DNA from: Actinoallomurus soli
Lineage (GTDB): Bacteria; Actinomycetota; Actinomycetes; Streptosporangiales; Streptosporangiaceae
Direction of reading: 5' to 3'
Length of the DNA stretch: 64,000 nucleotides
Assembly: GCF_024055715.1 (NCBI RefSeq)
Contig: NZ_JAMXMV010000002.1
Span: forward strand, 1 to 64,000
Each line of letters begins with the position of its first letter. The stretch's first letter is position 1. A program made the translations under genes and the position numbers. The notes below the pieces were generated by a model. The model saw only the letters and a list, made by a program, of their open reading frames with translations, searched no databases and was not told where the DNA came from. Below are positions 49,074 to 58,135 of this stretch, piece after piece.

Positions 49074-51674
49074 ATGAGGCGGGGTCGGTGGGCGGCGGTC
49101 GTCGGCGCGGCGGCCGTGCTGGCGGGCGGCGTGACCTGGGCGGCACTGCCGGGGCCGCCGCACGTGCGGACGTCGGAGCAGCGCATCCAGGTGGTCGACG
49201 GGCCGCACGACGACCGGCACGTCGGTCTCGACACGACGTTCTTCGCGCCCGCCGGCCACGGGCGCGCCCCCGCGGTGCTGCTCGCGCACGGGTTCGGCGG
49301 CAGCAAGGACGACACCCGCGGCGAGGCCGAGCGGCTGGCCCGGCACGGGTACGCCGTGCTCACCTGGTCCGCGCGCGGCTTCGGCCGCTCGGACGGCGAG
49401 ATCACCCTGGACTCCCCCGACTACGACGTGAAGGACGTCCGGCAGCTGATCGACTGGCTGGCCCGCCGCCCCGAGGTGCGGCTCGACGGGCCCGGTGACC
49501 CGCGCGTCGGCGTCGCCGGACAGTCCTACGGCGGCGGGATCGCCCTGCTGGCCGCCGCGTACGACCGCCGCGTCGACGCCATCGCGCCGCAGATCACGTG
49601 GTACGACCTGGCCGACTCGCTCTTCCCCGACGCCACCGGGAAGGGCGCCGCGAACGGTGTGTTCAAGAAGGTCTGGGCCGGCATCTTCTTCACCGCGGGC
49701 GCGTCGTCCACAGGGTGTGGACGGTTCCTGCCGTCGCTGTGCGCGATGTACCAGAAGGTCGCGGAGACCGGGCGGCCCACGCCCGAGGCGGTCGCGACGC
49801 TGCGCCGGTCCAGCGCCTCCTCCGTCGCCGGCCGGATCCACGTCCCGACGCTCCTCGTCCAGGGCCAGTCGGACTCGCTGTTCCCCCTCGACCAGGCCGA
49901 CGGCAACGCGCGGGCGGTCGCCGGCGCGCCGGTGAAGGTCGTGTGGTTCCAGGGCGGGCACGACGGCGGCGACCCGGAGACCACGCGGGTCCGCGGCCTG
50001 GTCACGGGCTGGTTCGACCGGTACCTCAAGGGCGACCGCACGGCGGCGGAGAGCGGGTTCACCGTCACGCGGAGCGGCGGCATCGACTCCTCCACCCAGC
50101 GCGTCGTCGTCACCGCCGCCGCCGCGCCCCGGTATCCGGGCCTGTCCGGCGCGTCCCGCCGCACGCTCCCGCTGGGCGGCCAGGAACAGACGATCCAGAA
50201 CCCCGCGGGCGGGTCGCCCGCGTCCATCTCCACGCTGCCCGGGCTCGGCGCGCTGAACGCGGCCGGCGGGCTCGGCGCCGGGGGCGCCCCGTTCGACATG
50301 CCCGGCCAGTCGGCGGTGTTCGAGACCGAGCCCCTGGACGCTCCGGTGACGCTCACCGGGTCCGCGCACGTCCGCGTCCACGTCGCCGGCGGGCGGGCGA
50401 CGCTGTTCGCCAAGGTGTACGACGTCGGGCCGGACGGCCAGGCCGAGCCGGCCCGCCGACTGGCCGCCCCCTTCAACGCCGACGGCACGGTGGACGTCGC
50501 CCTGCCCGCCCTCGACCACCGCTTCGACGCGGGGCACCGCGTCCGGGTCGTGTTCAGCACCACCGACATGGGCTTCGCCTCCCCGACCCGTGCCGCCTCG
50601 TACCGCGTGTCCGTGGACTCCCCGCTCACCGTCCCCGTCGACCCGGCGCTGCGCACGCCCTCGGCCCCGCTGCCCTGGTGGGTGTGGGGCCTCCCGGCGA
50701 TCGCGGTGGCGGCGGCCGTCGTCCTCGTGGCGACGGGGCGCGGGCGGCGACGGGGCGGCGCGGGCCCCGGCGACCCCGAGGTACCGCTGGAGATCAGCGG
50801 GCTCACCAAGCGGTACAAGAACGGCCACCTGGCGGTGGACGACCTGTCCTTCCGCGTCGAACGCGGGCAGGTCTGCGGCCTGCTCGGCCCGAACGGCGCC
50901 GGCAAGACCACCACGCTGCGCATGCTCATGGGCCTGATCCACCCCGACGCCGGGCACATCCGCATCTTCGGCGAGCCCGTCCGGCCCGGCGCCCCGGTGC
51001 TGGCGCGGCTCGGCTCGTTCGTCGAGGGCCCCGGCTTCCTGCCGCACCTGTCCGGCCGCGACAACCTGGAGCTGTACTGGAAGGCCGCCGGGCGCGGCGA
51101 GGCCTACCTCGACGAGGCCCTGGAGATCGCCGGGCTGGGCGACGCGATCCGGCGGCCCGTGCGCACCTACTCACAGGGGATGCGGCAGCGGCTCGCCATC
51201 GCCCAGGCCATGCTCGGCCTGCCCGACCTGCTCGTCCTCGACGAGCCGACCAACGGCCTCGACCCGCCGCAGATCGCCGAGATGCGCGAGGTCCTCGTGC
51301 GGTACGCCGCCGCGGGCCGGACCGTCATCATCTCCAGCCACCTGCTCGCCGAGGTCGAGCAGACCTGCACCGACGTCGTCGTCATGCACCGGGGCACGCT
51401 CGTCGCCGCCGGCCCCGTCGCCGAGATCGCCGGCCACGACGGCTCGATCCTGATCGGCACCCCGGAGGTCGACCGCGCGATGAGCGTGCTGACCGCGCTG
51501 GAGGGCGTCGAGGGCGCGGAGCCGTACGCCCCCGGCGTCCTCGTGCGCCTGGACGGCTCGGGCCCGGCGGCCGTGGTCGCCGCCCTGGTCGCGGGCGGTG
51601 TTCCGGTGGACCGGGTGACGCCGCACCGCCGCCTGGAGGACGCCTTCCTCGCGCTGATCGGAGACGGCTCGTGA
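49074..51674 (+). CDS. Fusion of S15/X-Pro-peptidase-like hydrolase and ABC ATPase
   Basis: 866 residues. Signal anchor (AAVVGAAAVLAGGVTWAAL), then an alpha/beta hydrolase of the S15 type with nucleophile Ser151 (GVAGQSYGGGIALLAA), acid in QGQSDSLFPLDQA and His in WFQGGHDGGD. Next is the jelly-roll domain of X-Pro dipeptidyl peptidases (FETEPLDAPVTLTGSAHVRV), a TM helix (about 535-557, WWVWGLPAIAVAAAVVLVA), and a complete cytosolic ABC ATPase with Walker A GPNGAGKTT (605-613), signature YSQGMRQR and Walker B LLVLDEPTNGLD. The topology places the hydrolase outside and the ATPase inside. The permease gene overlaps its stop (GTGA). Confidence 0.94.
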   Translation: MRRGRWAAVVGAAAVLAGGVTWAALPGPPHVRTSEQRIQVVDGPHDDRHVGLDTTFFAPAGHGRAPAVLLAHGFGGSKDDTRGEAERLARHGYAVLTWSARGFGRSDGEITLDSPDYDVKDVRQLIDWLARRPEVRLDGPGDPRVGVAGQSYGGGIALLAAAYDRRVDAIAPQITWYDLADSLFPDATGKGAANGVFKKVWAGIFFTAGASSTGCGRFLPSLCAMYQKVAETGRPTPEAVATLRRSSASSVAGRIHVPTLLVQGQSDSLFPLDQADGNARAVAGAPVKVVWFQGGHDGGDPETTRVRGLVTGWFDRYLKGDRTAAESGFTVTRSGGIDSSTQRVVVTAAAAPRYPGLSGASRRTLPLGGQEQTIQNPAGGSPASISTLPGLGALNAAGGLGAGGAPFDMPGQSAVFETEPLDAPVTLTGSAHVRVHVAGGRATLFAKVYDVGPDGQAEPARRLAAPFNADGTVDVALPALDHRFDAGHRVRVVFSTTDMGFASPTRAASYRVSVDSPLTVPVDPALRTPSAPLPWWVWGLPAIAVAAAVVLVATGRGRRRGGAGPGDPEVPLEISGLTKRYKNGHLAVDDLSFRVERGQVCGLLGPNGAGKTTTLRMLMGLIHPDAGHIRIFGEPVRPGAPVLARLGSFVEGPGFLPHLSGRDNLELYWKAAGRGEAYLDEALEIAGLGDAIRRPVRTYSQGMRQRLAIAQAMLGLPDLLVLDEPTNGLDPPQIAEMREVLVRYAAAGRTVIISSHLLAEVEQTCTDVVVMHRGTLVAAGPVAEIAGHDGSILIGTPEVDRAMSVLTALEGVEGAEPYAPGVLVRLDGSGPAAVVAALVAGGVPVDRVTPHRRLEDAFLALIGDGS

Positions 51675-52576
51675 CGGATCGGGAAGGCCCGGTGACACAG
51701 GAGGCGCTCGACGGCCGAGGTGGGCGCGCGGCCGAGGATCCCGCGTACCGGCGGCGCCGGACGCTGCCGCTGCGCGTCGAGGCCGTCCGGCAGCTGCGCC
51801 GGCGCCGCACCTGGATCGCGTTCCTGGTCCTGCTGGCCCTGCCCTGGGTGCTCGCCGCCGCCTTCAAGATCGGCGGCTCGCCCTCGGGGGACGCCGCGAA
51901 CACCCCCGGCCTCGTCACGGTGGCGACCGCGGGCGCGCTGAACTTCACGGCGTTCACGCTGTTCGCGTCCTCGGGCTTCCTGCTCGTCGTGGCGGTGGCG
52001 CTGTTCTGCGGCGACACGGTCGCGAGCGAGGCGGGCTGGGCGTCCCTGCGCTACCTCCTCGCCGCCCCGGTGCCGCGCGTCCGGCTGCTGCGTCAGAAGC
52101 TGATCGTCGCCCTGGCGTACGCCGCGCTGGCCGTGGTCAGCCTGCCCGCCATGGCGATGATCACCGGAATCTACGTCTTCGGCTGGGCCCGCCTGCGGGT
52201 GCCGGGCGGCGACGTCGCGCTGCCGAACGGCACGGCCCTCACCCGGCTGCTGATCATCGTCGCCTACATCCTCGCGTCCGAGCTGGTCGTCGCCGCCCTG
52301 GCGTTCCTGCTGTCCGTCACCACCGACTCGCCGCTCGGCGCGGTCGGCGGCGCGGTCGGCCTCGTCATCCTCAGCAACATCATCGACGCGGTGACGGCGC
52401 TCGGCCACTGGCGGGAGTTCCTGCCGACGCACTGGACGTTCGCCTGGACCGACGCCCTCCAGCCGCACCTGGAGTGGACCGGCATGATCAAGGGCACGGC
52501 CCTGTCCGCCTCGTACGCCATCGTCTTTCTCGCCCTGGCCGTCCGCCGCTTCCGCTCCAAGGACGTCGTCAGCTGA
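51671..52576 (+). CDS. ABC-2 type permease, partner of the fusion ATPase
   Basis: 301 residues from a GTG overlapping the fusion gene's stop. About six TM helices (TWIAFLVLLALPWVLAAAF; LLVVAVALFCGDTVASEAGW; LIIVAYILASELVVAALAFL; SYAIVFLALAVRR), with LRYLLAAPVPRVRLLRQK in the loop that normally contacts the ATPase. The transported substrate is unknown; the hydrolase on the ATPase partner suggests processing of an exported or surface peptide. Confidence 0.9.
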   Translation: MTDREGPVTQEALDGRGGRAAEDPAYRRRRTLPLRVEAVRQLRRRRTWIAFLVLLALPWVLAAAFKIGGSPSGDAANTPGLVTVATAGALNFTAFTLFASSGFLLVVAVALFCGDTVASEAGWASLRYLLAAPVPRVRLLRQKLIVALAYAALAVVSLPAMAMITGIYVFGWARLRVPGGDVALPNGTALTRLLIIVAYILASELVVAALAFLLSVTTDSPLGAVGGAVGLVILSNIIDAVTALGHWREFLPTHWTFAWTDALQPHLEWTGMIKGTALSASYAIVFLALAVRRFRSKDVVS

Positions 52577-53027
52577 CGTCCCCGGGGGTGCTCAGGGGGC
52601 GGACGAATCGGGCGGAGCGGTGGCAGGCGTCCTCGAAGCCCAGGTGCTTGTAGAAGGCGTGCGCGCCGGTGCGGTACCGGGAGCTGGTGAGCTCGAGGTC
52701 CTCGCAGCCGAGGCGGCGCGCCTCCGCCTCGATGAAGCTCATCAGCCGGGCCCCGACCCCGTGCCCGCGAGCCTCCGCGTCCACCACCAGGGACACCACT
52801 CTGCCGCGCCGGCCGTCGCGTTCGAAGAAGGGAATGGCGTGGAAGGCGAGGACCCCGACCACGTGATCGTCGAGCGTCGCGACGACGACACGGCTGAGCG
52901 GATCCTTTCGCCACCGCGCGATCCGGTCGGCGGTCTGCTCCACGGTCGACGGATAGCCGAGCTGCGTCACCAGCTCGGCTATCACGGGGGCGTCGACGGC
53001 CGAGGCTTCTCTGATCAGGACGTCCAT
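52569..53027 (-). CDS. GNAT-family N-acetyltransferase
   Basis: 152 residues from MDVLIREASAVDAPVIAEL. Acetyl-CoA binding motif A is SLVVDAEARGHGVGARLMSF, and motif B is LELTSSRYRTGAHAFYKHLG. It overlaps the permease stop by eight bases on the opposite strand. Substrate cannot be told from sequence. Confidence 0.92.
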   Translation of the reverse strand: MDVLIREASAVDAPVIAELVTQLGYPSTVEQTADRIARWRKDPLSRVVVATLDDHVVGVLAFHAIPFFERDGRRGRVVSLVVDAEARGHGVGARLMSFIEAEARRLGCEDLELTSSRYRTGAHAFYKHLGFEDACHRSARFVRPLSTPGDVS

Positions 53028-53148
53028 CGATGGTCCCTCCTCACCCGACCGAGAGTTTCACACCCCGGAGGACTTCAGGAGAAGGAAGTGGCGCCCTACC
53101 GGCGAGCGGGGCCGGGTTTCGGGAGGGCGCCGGTCGGCAGAGGGCCGG

Positions 53149-54144
53149 TCAGGACACGCGCCGGCGGATCCATCGGACGCAGAATCCGGCCAGGCAGAGC
53201 GCGGCGACCAGGTAGATCGCCGTCTCCTCCCACTGGAAGGTCCAGAAACGACCGGCGGGGTGGTAGGCGACCCGCTGCCGGTAACCGAGGGCGGTGAGCC
53301 TGTCGAAGCAGGTCTGAGACGCCTGCCCTGTCTCCAGCGGGCACTTCCCCACCCAGGACGGCGGGGAGACCGCCTGACCGGCGGCGTCGACGGTGTGCTG
53401 GGAGACGATCCAGGCGCCGGGCTCGTCGATCCGCACCGTGAGGTTCCCGCTGATGTCGATGAGCATCAGGTTCGCCGAGGTGATCGTGGTGGTGACGTGG
53501 TCCGGAGGCAGCAGGTGCGACCGGGCTTCCAGGGCCATCGTGACCTGGACGACGGTGAAGAGGGCGAGGAGGAGGGCCATCGCGGGCAGGGTCCGCCGGA
53601 TGACGACGCCGATGGTGACGCCGAGGACGAAGGCGAACGCGGCATAGCCGATGGGGACGACACCGCGCGTGTCGAAGACCAGGGCGTGCAGGCGCGGCAA
53701 CAGGAACACGCCGTGGCCGGGTGCGCCGCTGTTGCGGGCGATGGCCGCGTCGATCGGGCCGTTCCACCAGGTCACCACGAGGCTGAGCAGCCCGGTGGCG
53801 GCGATCGCGACCAGGCCGACGACCCCGAGCTTGACGAGCAGCCATCGGGTGCGGGTGGTCAGGGTCCAGGCCAGCCGGTGCGTCCCGGCGTCCAGCTCCC
53901 GGGTGACCAGCGGGGCGCCCCAGAACGTGCCGATGAGGGCGGGGGCGAAGAGCACGGCGAAGGTGCCGATGAGATAGAGGCCGCTCTCGGTGCGGCCCAG
54001 TTCGTCGAGGAACGCCCTGCCGTGGGCGTGGTACAGGTGGGCGATCCGCGGGCCGGTGGCCAGGAGGAGGGCGGCGAGGACGGCGACGGCGCCGAACACC
54101 ACGGCCGCCTGCGTACGGAGCTGCCGCCAGGTGAGCCAGATCAT
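53149..54144 (-). CDS. ABC-2 type permease
   Basis: 331 residues from MIWLTWRQLRTQAAVVFGAV, ATGA-coupled to the ATPase gene. Six TM helices with a large outer loop (about 225-300) that includes WVGKCPLETGQASQTCFDRL, two cysteines suitable for a disulfide. The WRQ/RTQ start and the loop are typical of actinobacterial ABC exporters encoded next to NarL-type two-component genes, often for drug or lantibiotic resistance. The divergent kinase/regulator pair probably controls it. Confidence 0.88.
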   Translation of the reverse strand: MIWLTWRQLRTQAAVVFGAVAVLAALLLATGPRIAHLYHAHGRAFLDELGRTESGLYLIGTFAVLFAPALIGTFWGAPLVTRELDAGTHRLAWTLTTRTRWLLVKLGVVGLVAIAATGLLSLVVTWWNGPIDAAIARNSGAPGHGVFLLPRLHALVFDTRGVVPIGYAAFAFVLGVTIGVVIRRTLPAMALLLALFTVVQVTMALEARSHLLPPDHVTTTITSANLMLIDISGNLTVRIDEPGAWIVSQHTVDAAGQAVSPPSWVGKCPLETGQASQTCFDRLTALGYRQRVAYHPAGRFWTFQWEETAIYLVAALCLAGFCVRWIRRRVS

Positions 54145-55016
54145 CGCTGTTCCTCCAGGACCGGGGTGGACCGGCTCATGTACGCCAGGACGAGGTCTTC
54201 CAGCCCGACCGGGGTCACCGCCCAGCCGTGGCCGTCGACCGGGACGTCGGCGCGGACGAGCAGGGTGGTCCGCCGGTCGGTGCGGTCGGCCGAGACGGCG
54301 TGCACGCCCGGCGGGAGGGCGGCGGGGTCGAGGTGCGGCGCGCCGATCAGGTGGTGCGCGGCCAGCAGCTCGCGGACGTCACCGGCGACCTGGACCCGGG
54401 AGCCGACGAGCACGATGAGGTGGTCGCAGACCCGTTCGACGTCGGAGACCAGATGCGAGGAGAGCACCACACTGATCTCCCGGCCGGCGACGGCGTCGCT
54501 CAGCTCCCGGAGGAACTCGTTGCGGGCGAGCGGGTCGAGGGCGGCGACCGGCTCGTCGAGGATCAGCAGCCGGGGTCGCTTGGCGAGCGCGAGGGTGAGG
54601 GCGAGCTGGGCGCGCTGGCCGCCGGACAGGCTCCCCGCCCGCTGATCGGGGGGCAGGCCGAGCCGCCGCACCCGCTCGGTCGCCAGCCGCATGTCCCAGC
54701 CCGGGATCAGCCGGGAGCCGAGCGTGAGGTGCTCGGCGACGGTGAGCCGGGCGTAGGTCGGCGTGTCCTGGGCGACGAAGCCGACCTTGGCGAGCTGTGC
54801 CGGGTCGGCGCCGGGGCGTTCGCCGCACACCTGGATGGTGCCCGTCGTCGGCGTCAGGAGGCCGGCGGCCAGGCCCAGCAGCGTCGACTTGCCGGCCCCG
54901 TTCGGGCCGACCAGGCCGACGACCCGCCCGGCCGGGATGTCGAGGGTGCAGTCCGCCAGCGCCCAGCGCCTCCGGTATCTCTTGCCGAGTCCCCGAGCCC
55001 GCAGCACCGCGCTCAT
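54141..55016 (-). CDS. ABC transporter ATPase
   Basis: 291 residues from MSAVLRARGLGKRYRRRWAL. Walker A LVGPNGAGKSTLLG, Q-loop VGFVAQDTPTYARLT, signature SLSGGQRAQLALTLAL, Walker B RLLILDEPVAALDPLARNE and H-loop VVLSSHLVSD. A C-terminal domain of about 80 residues (TLLVRADVPVDGHGWAVTPV) follows. It powers the permease encoded downstream. Confidence 0.95.
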   Translation of the reverse strand: MSAVLRARGLGKRYRRRWALADCTLDIPAGRVVGLVGPNGAGKSTLLGLAAGLLTPTTGTIQVCGERPGADPAQLAKVGFVAQDTPTYARLTVAEHLTLGSRLIPGWDMRLATERVRRLGLPPDQRAGSLSGGQRAQLALTLALAKRPRLLILDEPVAALDPLARNEFLRELSDAVAGREISVVLSSHLVSDVERVCDHLIVLVGSRVQVAGDVRELLAAHHLIGAPHLDPAALPPGVHAVSADRTDRRTTLLVRADVPVDGHGWAVTPVGLEDLVLAYMSRSTPVLEEQR

Positions 55017-55157
55017 GAGCGTCTCTCCGTGAAAGGCATGCGGTTCACTGTGCGGGCCCGGGCTCCGCGCGGGTACCGGCCGGAAGGACGGTTCCGGCCA
55101 GGCCGGTCGTACTTTCGGCTGATCCGCCGGTGGCGGCGGATCTCTAGCCTGAACGTC
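55017..55157. promoter_or_regulatory. Divergent promoter region of the ABC and kinase operons
   Basis: 141 bases separate the minus-strand ABC operon from the plus-strand kinase/regulator operon. This arrangement is usual when the regulator controls the transporter. No clear inverted repeat is visible by eye. Confidence 0.4.
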
Positions 55158-56318
55158 ATGGGTCTTCTGGATCGCCTGATGGCGCGCCCCGGAGCGGCCG
55201 TGAACGCCGTGCTCGGCATCGTGTTCGCGGCGGCGCTGGGCTATGAGATCCACCTCCTGAGGGGCCGGCACGACGACTGGGCCCTCACGCTCGCCGCCGG
55301 GGCTGTGGTGTCGGCCGCCGCCCTGGTGCGGGAGCGCTCGCGTACGTGGGCCGCCGCGGCCGGTCTCGCCGTCGCCGGGGTCGCCGAAGCGGCCGCCTGG
55401 CGCTGGGGCCTGTCCGGCGAGCCGTCCGGCGCCGCGATCCTCGCCCTGGGGGTGCTCATCGCCTCGGCGGTGAGGGTGCTGCCGGTCCGCACGGCGGCGG
55501 CCGTCGCGGCCGGCGGGGCGGTCGTGGTGGCCGGCAGTCTCGAGCGCTACTCCCACTTCCTGGCCACCGGCGCCCCGGTCTCCTACTCCGCGACCTGGAT
55601 CATGGCGCAGGGATGGGTCGCCATCGTGGGAGCCGGGCTGGTGCTGCGCCGCCTCGACGCCCGCCGGGAGGCCGCCATCGACGCCGTACGGCGGGACGAG
55701 CGCCTCGAACTGGCCCGGGAGCTGCACGATTCGGCGGCCCACCACATCACCGGCATCGTGCTCCAGGCGCAGGGGGCCCGCATCGCCGCCCGCCGGAGCG
55801 CCGCCGGCCTCGACGACGCGCTCGCGGGCATCGAGGCCGCCGCCACCGAGGCGCTCGCGTCCATGCGCCAGGTGATCGGCCTGCTCCGGGAGGCCGACGA
55901 TCCCGGCGGATCGGCCCCCGGGCCCGAGGCGCTGGCCGACCTGGTCGAGCGTTTCGCCCGGCGCGGCCCGGCCGTACGCCTCGACCTGCCCGACGGGCCG
56001 CCGGACCCCGCGTGGCCGCCGGAGGTGACCGCGACCGTCTACCGGGTCGTCCAGGAATCGCTCACCAACATCACGCGCTACGCCTCCGGCGCCGGGGAGG
56101 TCATCGTGGCCCTCACCCACGACCGGCGCGACATCACCGTCGAGGTCACCGACGACGCCTCCCCCGCCGGTTCGCCGAGGTTCCCCCACTCGGGCGGGTA
56201 CGGCCTCGTCGGAATGCGCGAACGCGTCGAGGCCCTCGGCGGCACCCTCGTCGCCGGTCCGCGGCCGTGGGCCGGCTGGTCGGTGCGCGCCAGCCTGCCG
56301 GTGCCGAGCCGCTCGTGA
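55158..56318 (+). CDS. Sensor histidine kinase, NarL type
   Basis: 386 residues from MGLLDRLMARPGAAV. Five or six TM helices in the first 165 residues, no large outer domain, then the acceptor His190 (LARELHDSAAHHITGIVLQA) and a HATPase domain (VYRVVQESLTNITRYASGA, VTDDASPAGSPR, GYGLVGMRERVEALGG). It should phosphorylate the regulator whose GTG overlaps its stop. Membrane-embedded sensing with no outer domain is common in kinases that respond to membrane-active drugs through a partner ABC transporter. Confidence 0.92.
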   Translation: MGLLDRLMARPGAAVNAVLGIVFAAALGYEIHLLRGRHDDWALTLAAGAVVSAAALVRERSRTWAAAAGLAVAGVAEAAAWRWGLSGEPSGAAILALGVLIASAVRVLPVRTAAAVAAGGAVVVAGSLERYSHFLATGAPVSYSATWIMAQGWVAIVGAGLVLRRLDARREAAIDAVRRDERLELARELHDSAAHHITGIVLQAQGARIAARRSAAGLDDALAGIEAAATEALASMRQVIGLLREADDPGGSAPGPEALADLVERFARRGPAVRLDLPDGPPDPAWPPEVTATVYRVVQESLTNITRYASGAGEVIVALTHDRRDITVEVTDDASPAGSPRFPHSGGYGLVGMRERVEALGGTLVAGPRPWAGWSVRASLPVPSRS

Positions 56319-56974
56319 GCACCCGGGTGCTGATCGCCGACGACCAGGCGATGGTCCGCGGCGGGCTCCGCCTCATCCTGGAGGACCAGCCGGACATCAC
56401 CGTCGTCGCCGAGGCCGCCGACGGGGCCGAGGCCGTCGCCCTGGCGCGGCGGCTGCGACCGGACGTGTGCCTGGTCGACATCCGGATGCCGGGCCTCGAC
56501 GGCATCGAGGTCACGCGCCTCCTGGCCGGTCCGGACGTTCCCGACCCGCTCCGGGTCGTCATCGTGACCACGTTCGACCTCGACGAGTACGTCTACGGGG
56601 CGCTGCGCGCGGGCGCCGTCGGCTTCATCCTCAAGGACGCCGGCCCGGCCCTGCTCGTCGAGGCCGTACGCGCCGCGGGCAGCGGTGACGCCCTGATCTC
56701 CCCGTCGGTCACCGTACGACTGCTCCGGCACCTCGCGCCCGCCCGGACTCCCGCCGCGCCTCCGGCGGTGCCGCTGTCCGTACGGGAGACCGAGGTCATC
56801 CGGGCCATCGCCCGGGGCCGTACGAACCAGGAGATCGGCGCGGAGCTCTTCATCTCGGTGAGCACGGTCAAGAGCCACCTGGCCAGCGTCCAGGCGAAGC
56901 TCGGTGTCCGTAACCGGGTCCAGATCGCCGCCTGGGCCTGGGAGAACGGGCTCGCGCATCCGTCCGGCCGGTGA
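56315..56974 (+). CDS. LuxR/NarL-family response regulator
   Basis: 219 residues, GTG overlapping the kinase stop. Receiver Asp55 (VCLVDIRMPGLDGIEV), signalling lysine in AVGFILKDAGPALLVEAVRA, and the LuxR helix-turn-helix (LSVRETEVIRAIARGRTNQE, IGAELFISVSTVKSHLASVQ). Likely controls the divergent ABC operon. Confidence 0.93.
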   Translation: MSTRVLIADDQAMVRGGLRLILEDQPDITVVAEAADGAEAVALARRLRPDVCLVDIRMPGLDGIEVTRLLAGPDVPDPLRVVIVTTFDLDEYVYGALRAGAVGFILKDAGPALLVEAVRAAGSGDALISPSVTVRLLRHLAPARTPAAPPAVPLSVRETEVIRAIARGRTNQEIGAELFISVSTVKSHLASVQAKLGVRNRVQIAAWAWENGLAHPSGR

Positions 56975-57052
56975 CCGGCGCACGGCAGATCGATAGTGAC
57001 GAACAGGCCTCTTCCGGGCATGATCGAGGCGGACGCGCGGGAGGCGATGCGG

Positions 57053-58003
57053 GTGACCGGTTCGGAGTTCGAAGAGTTGCTGGTGTTCGGCGGATCGGGC
57101 AGTCCGCGGCTCACCGCGGCGATCTGTGATCACCTGGGCGTGAAGCCGGGGCGCGGGGAGGTCATCCGGTTCTCCGACGGCAACCTGTTCGTGAAGGTCA
57201 ACCAGAACGTCCGGGGCCGGCACGTCCACCTGGTGCAGTCCACCGTCTTCCCCGCCAATGACAACTTCGTCGAGCTGCTGTTCTGGATCGACGCGTTCAA
57301 GCGCGCCAGCGCCGCGTCGGTGACCGTGCTGATGCCCTACTTCAGCTACGCGAAGGCCGACAAGAAGGACGAGCCGCGGGTGTCGATCCGGGCCCGGGTC
57401 TGCGCGCAGTCGATCGAGGTCGCCGGGGCCGACCGCGTCGTCACGATGGACCTGCACGCCCCGCAGATCCAGGGGTTCTTCACGCGGCCGGTCGACGACC
57501 TGTACGCCCTCCCGCTGCTCGCCGAGGCCATCGGCGACTCGGAGAACCTCGTCGTCGTGTCACCGGACGCGGGGTTCGCCAAGCAGGCACGGAAGTACGC
57601 CAGGCGCCTCGGCGCGCCGCTCGCCATCGCCGACAAGGAGCGCGTCGACCACACCGAGACCGCGCGGGTCGTCGATCTGATCGGCGACGTACGCGGCCGG
57701 GACGCGGTGATCGTCGACGACTTCACGATCACCGCCGGCACGCTCACCGAGGTCGCGGAGTCCGTGATGGAGCACGGTGCGCGGAGCGTGCGCGCGGCGG
57801 TGACGCACGGGGTGTTCACCGGCAAGTCGATGGAGCGCCTGGACTCCAGCCCGATCTCGCGGCTCTACGTGACCGACACGGTGGAGAACCAGCCGGTACG
57901 GCTGTCGCCGAAGGTGCAGAAGGTCTCGGTCGCGCCGCTGTTCGCGGAGGCGATCGCCCGCATCCACCGCCGCGAGAGCATCAGCGTCCTGTTCGACTTC
58001 TGA
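57053..58003 (+). CDS. prs: Ribose-phosphate pyrophosphokinase-like protein
   Basis: 316 residues. I prefer the GTG at 57053 (VTGSEFEELLVFGGSGSPRL), eight bases after GGAGG, over the upstream GTG at 56996, because it gives the usual family length. Features: DGNLFVKVNQNVRGRHVHLV, YFSYAKADKKDEPRVSIRAR, VVTMDLHAPQIQGFF and the PRPP loop VIVDDFTITAGTLTEVA (VDD-x-I-TAGT). It makes PRPP from ribose 5-phosphate and ATP. Small deviations in the flexible ATP loop and the N-terminal R-Q motif suggest a divergent paralogue rather than the main housekeeping enzyme. Confidence 0.85.
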   Translation: MTGSEFEELLVFGGSGSPRLTAAICDHLGVKPGRGEVIRFSDGNLFVKVNQNVRGRHVHLVQSTVFPANDNFVELLFWIDAFKRASAASVTVLMPYFSYAKADKKDEPRVSIRARVCAQSIEVAGADRVVTMDLHAPQIQGFFTRPVDDLYALPLLAEAIGDSENLVVVSPDAGFAKQARKYARRLGAPLAIADKERVDHTETARVVDLIGDVRGRDAVIVDDFTITAGTLTEVAESVMEHGARSVRAAVTHGVFTGKSMERLDSSPISRLYVTDTVENQPVRLSPKVQKVSVAPLFAEAIARIHRRESISVLFDF

Positions 58004-58135
58004 CTTTCGCGGCCGTCCTCGGGGCGGTCCCGCGATGCAGCCGTGGACCGAGCGCTACCCGCGACCGTCGCCCGGCGGAGTTCTGACTCGCCCGAAAACC
58101 GGCGCAGTCCAGTGTCGTAAGACGACTTTGTCAGA

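Noticed and set aside
47292-51047. 1251-residue minus-strand frame
   Set aside because: It spans two different real genes in other frames (the membrane glycosyltransferase-like gene and the antisense of the hydrolase-ATPase fusion).
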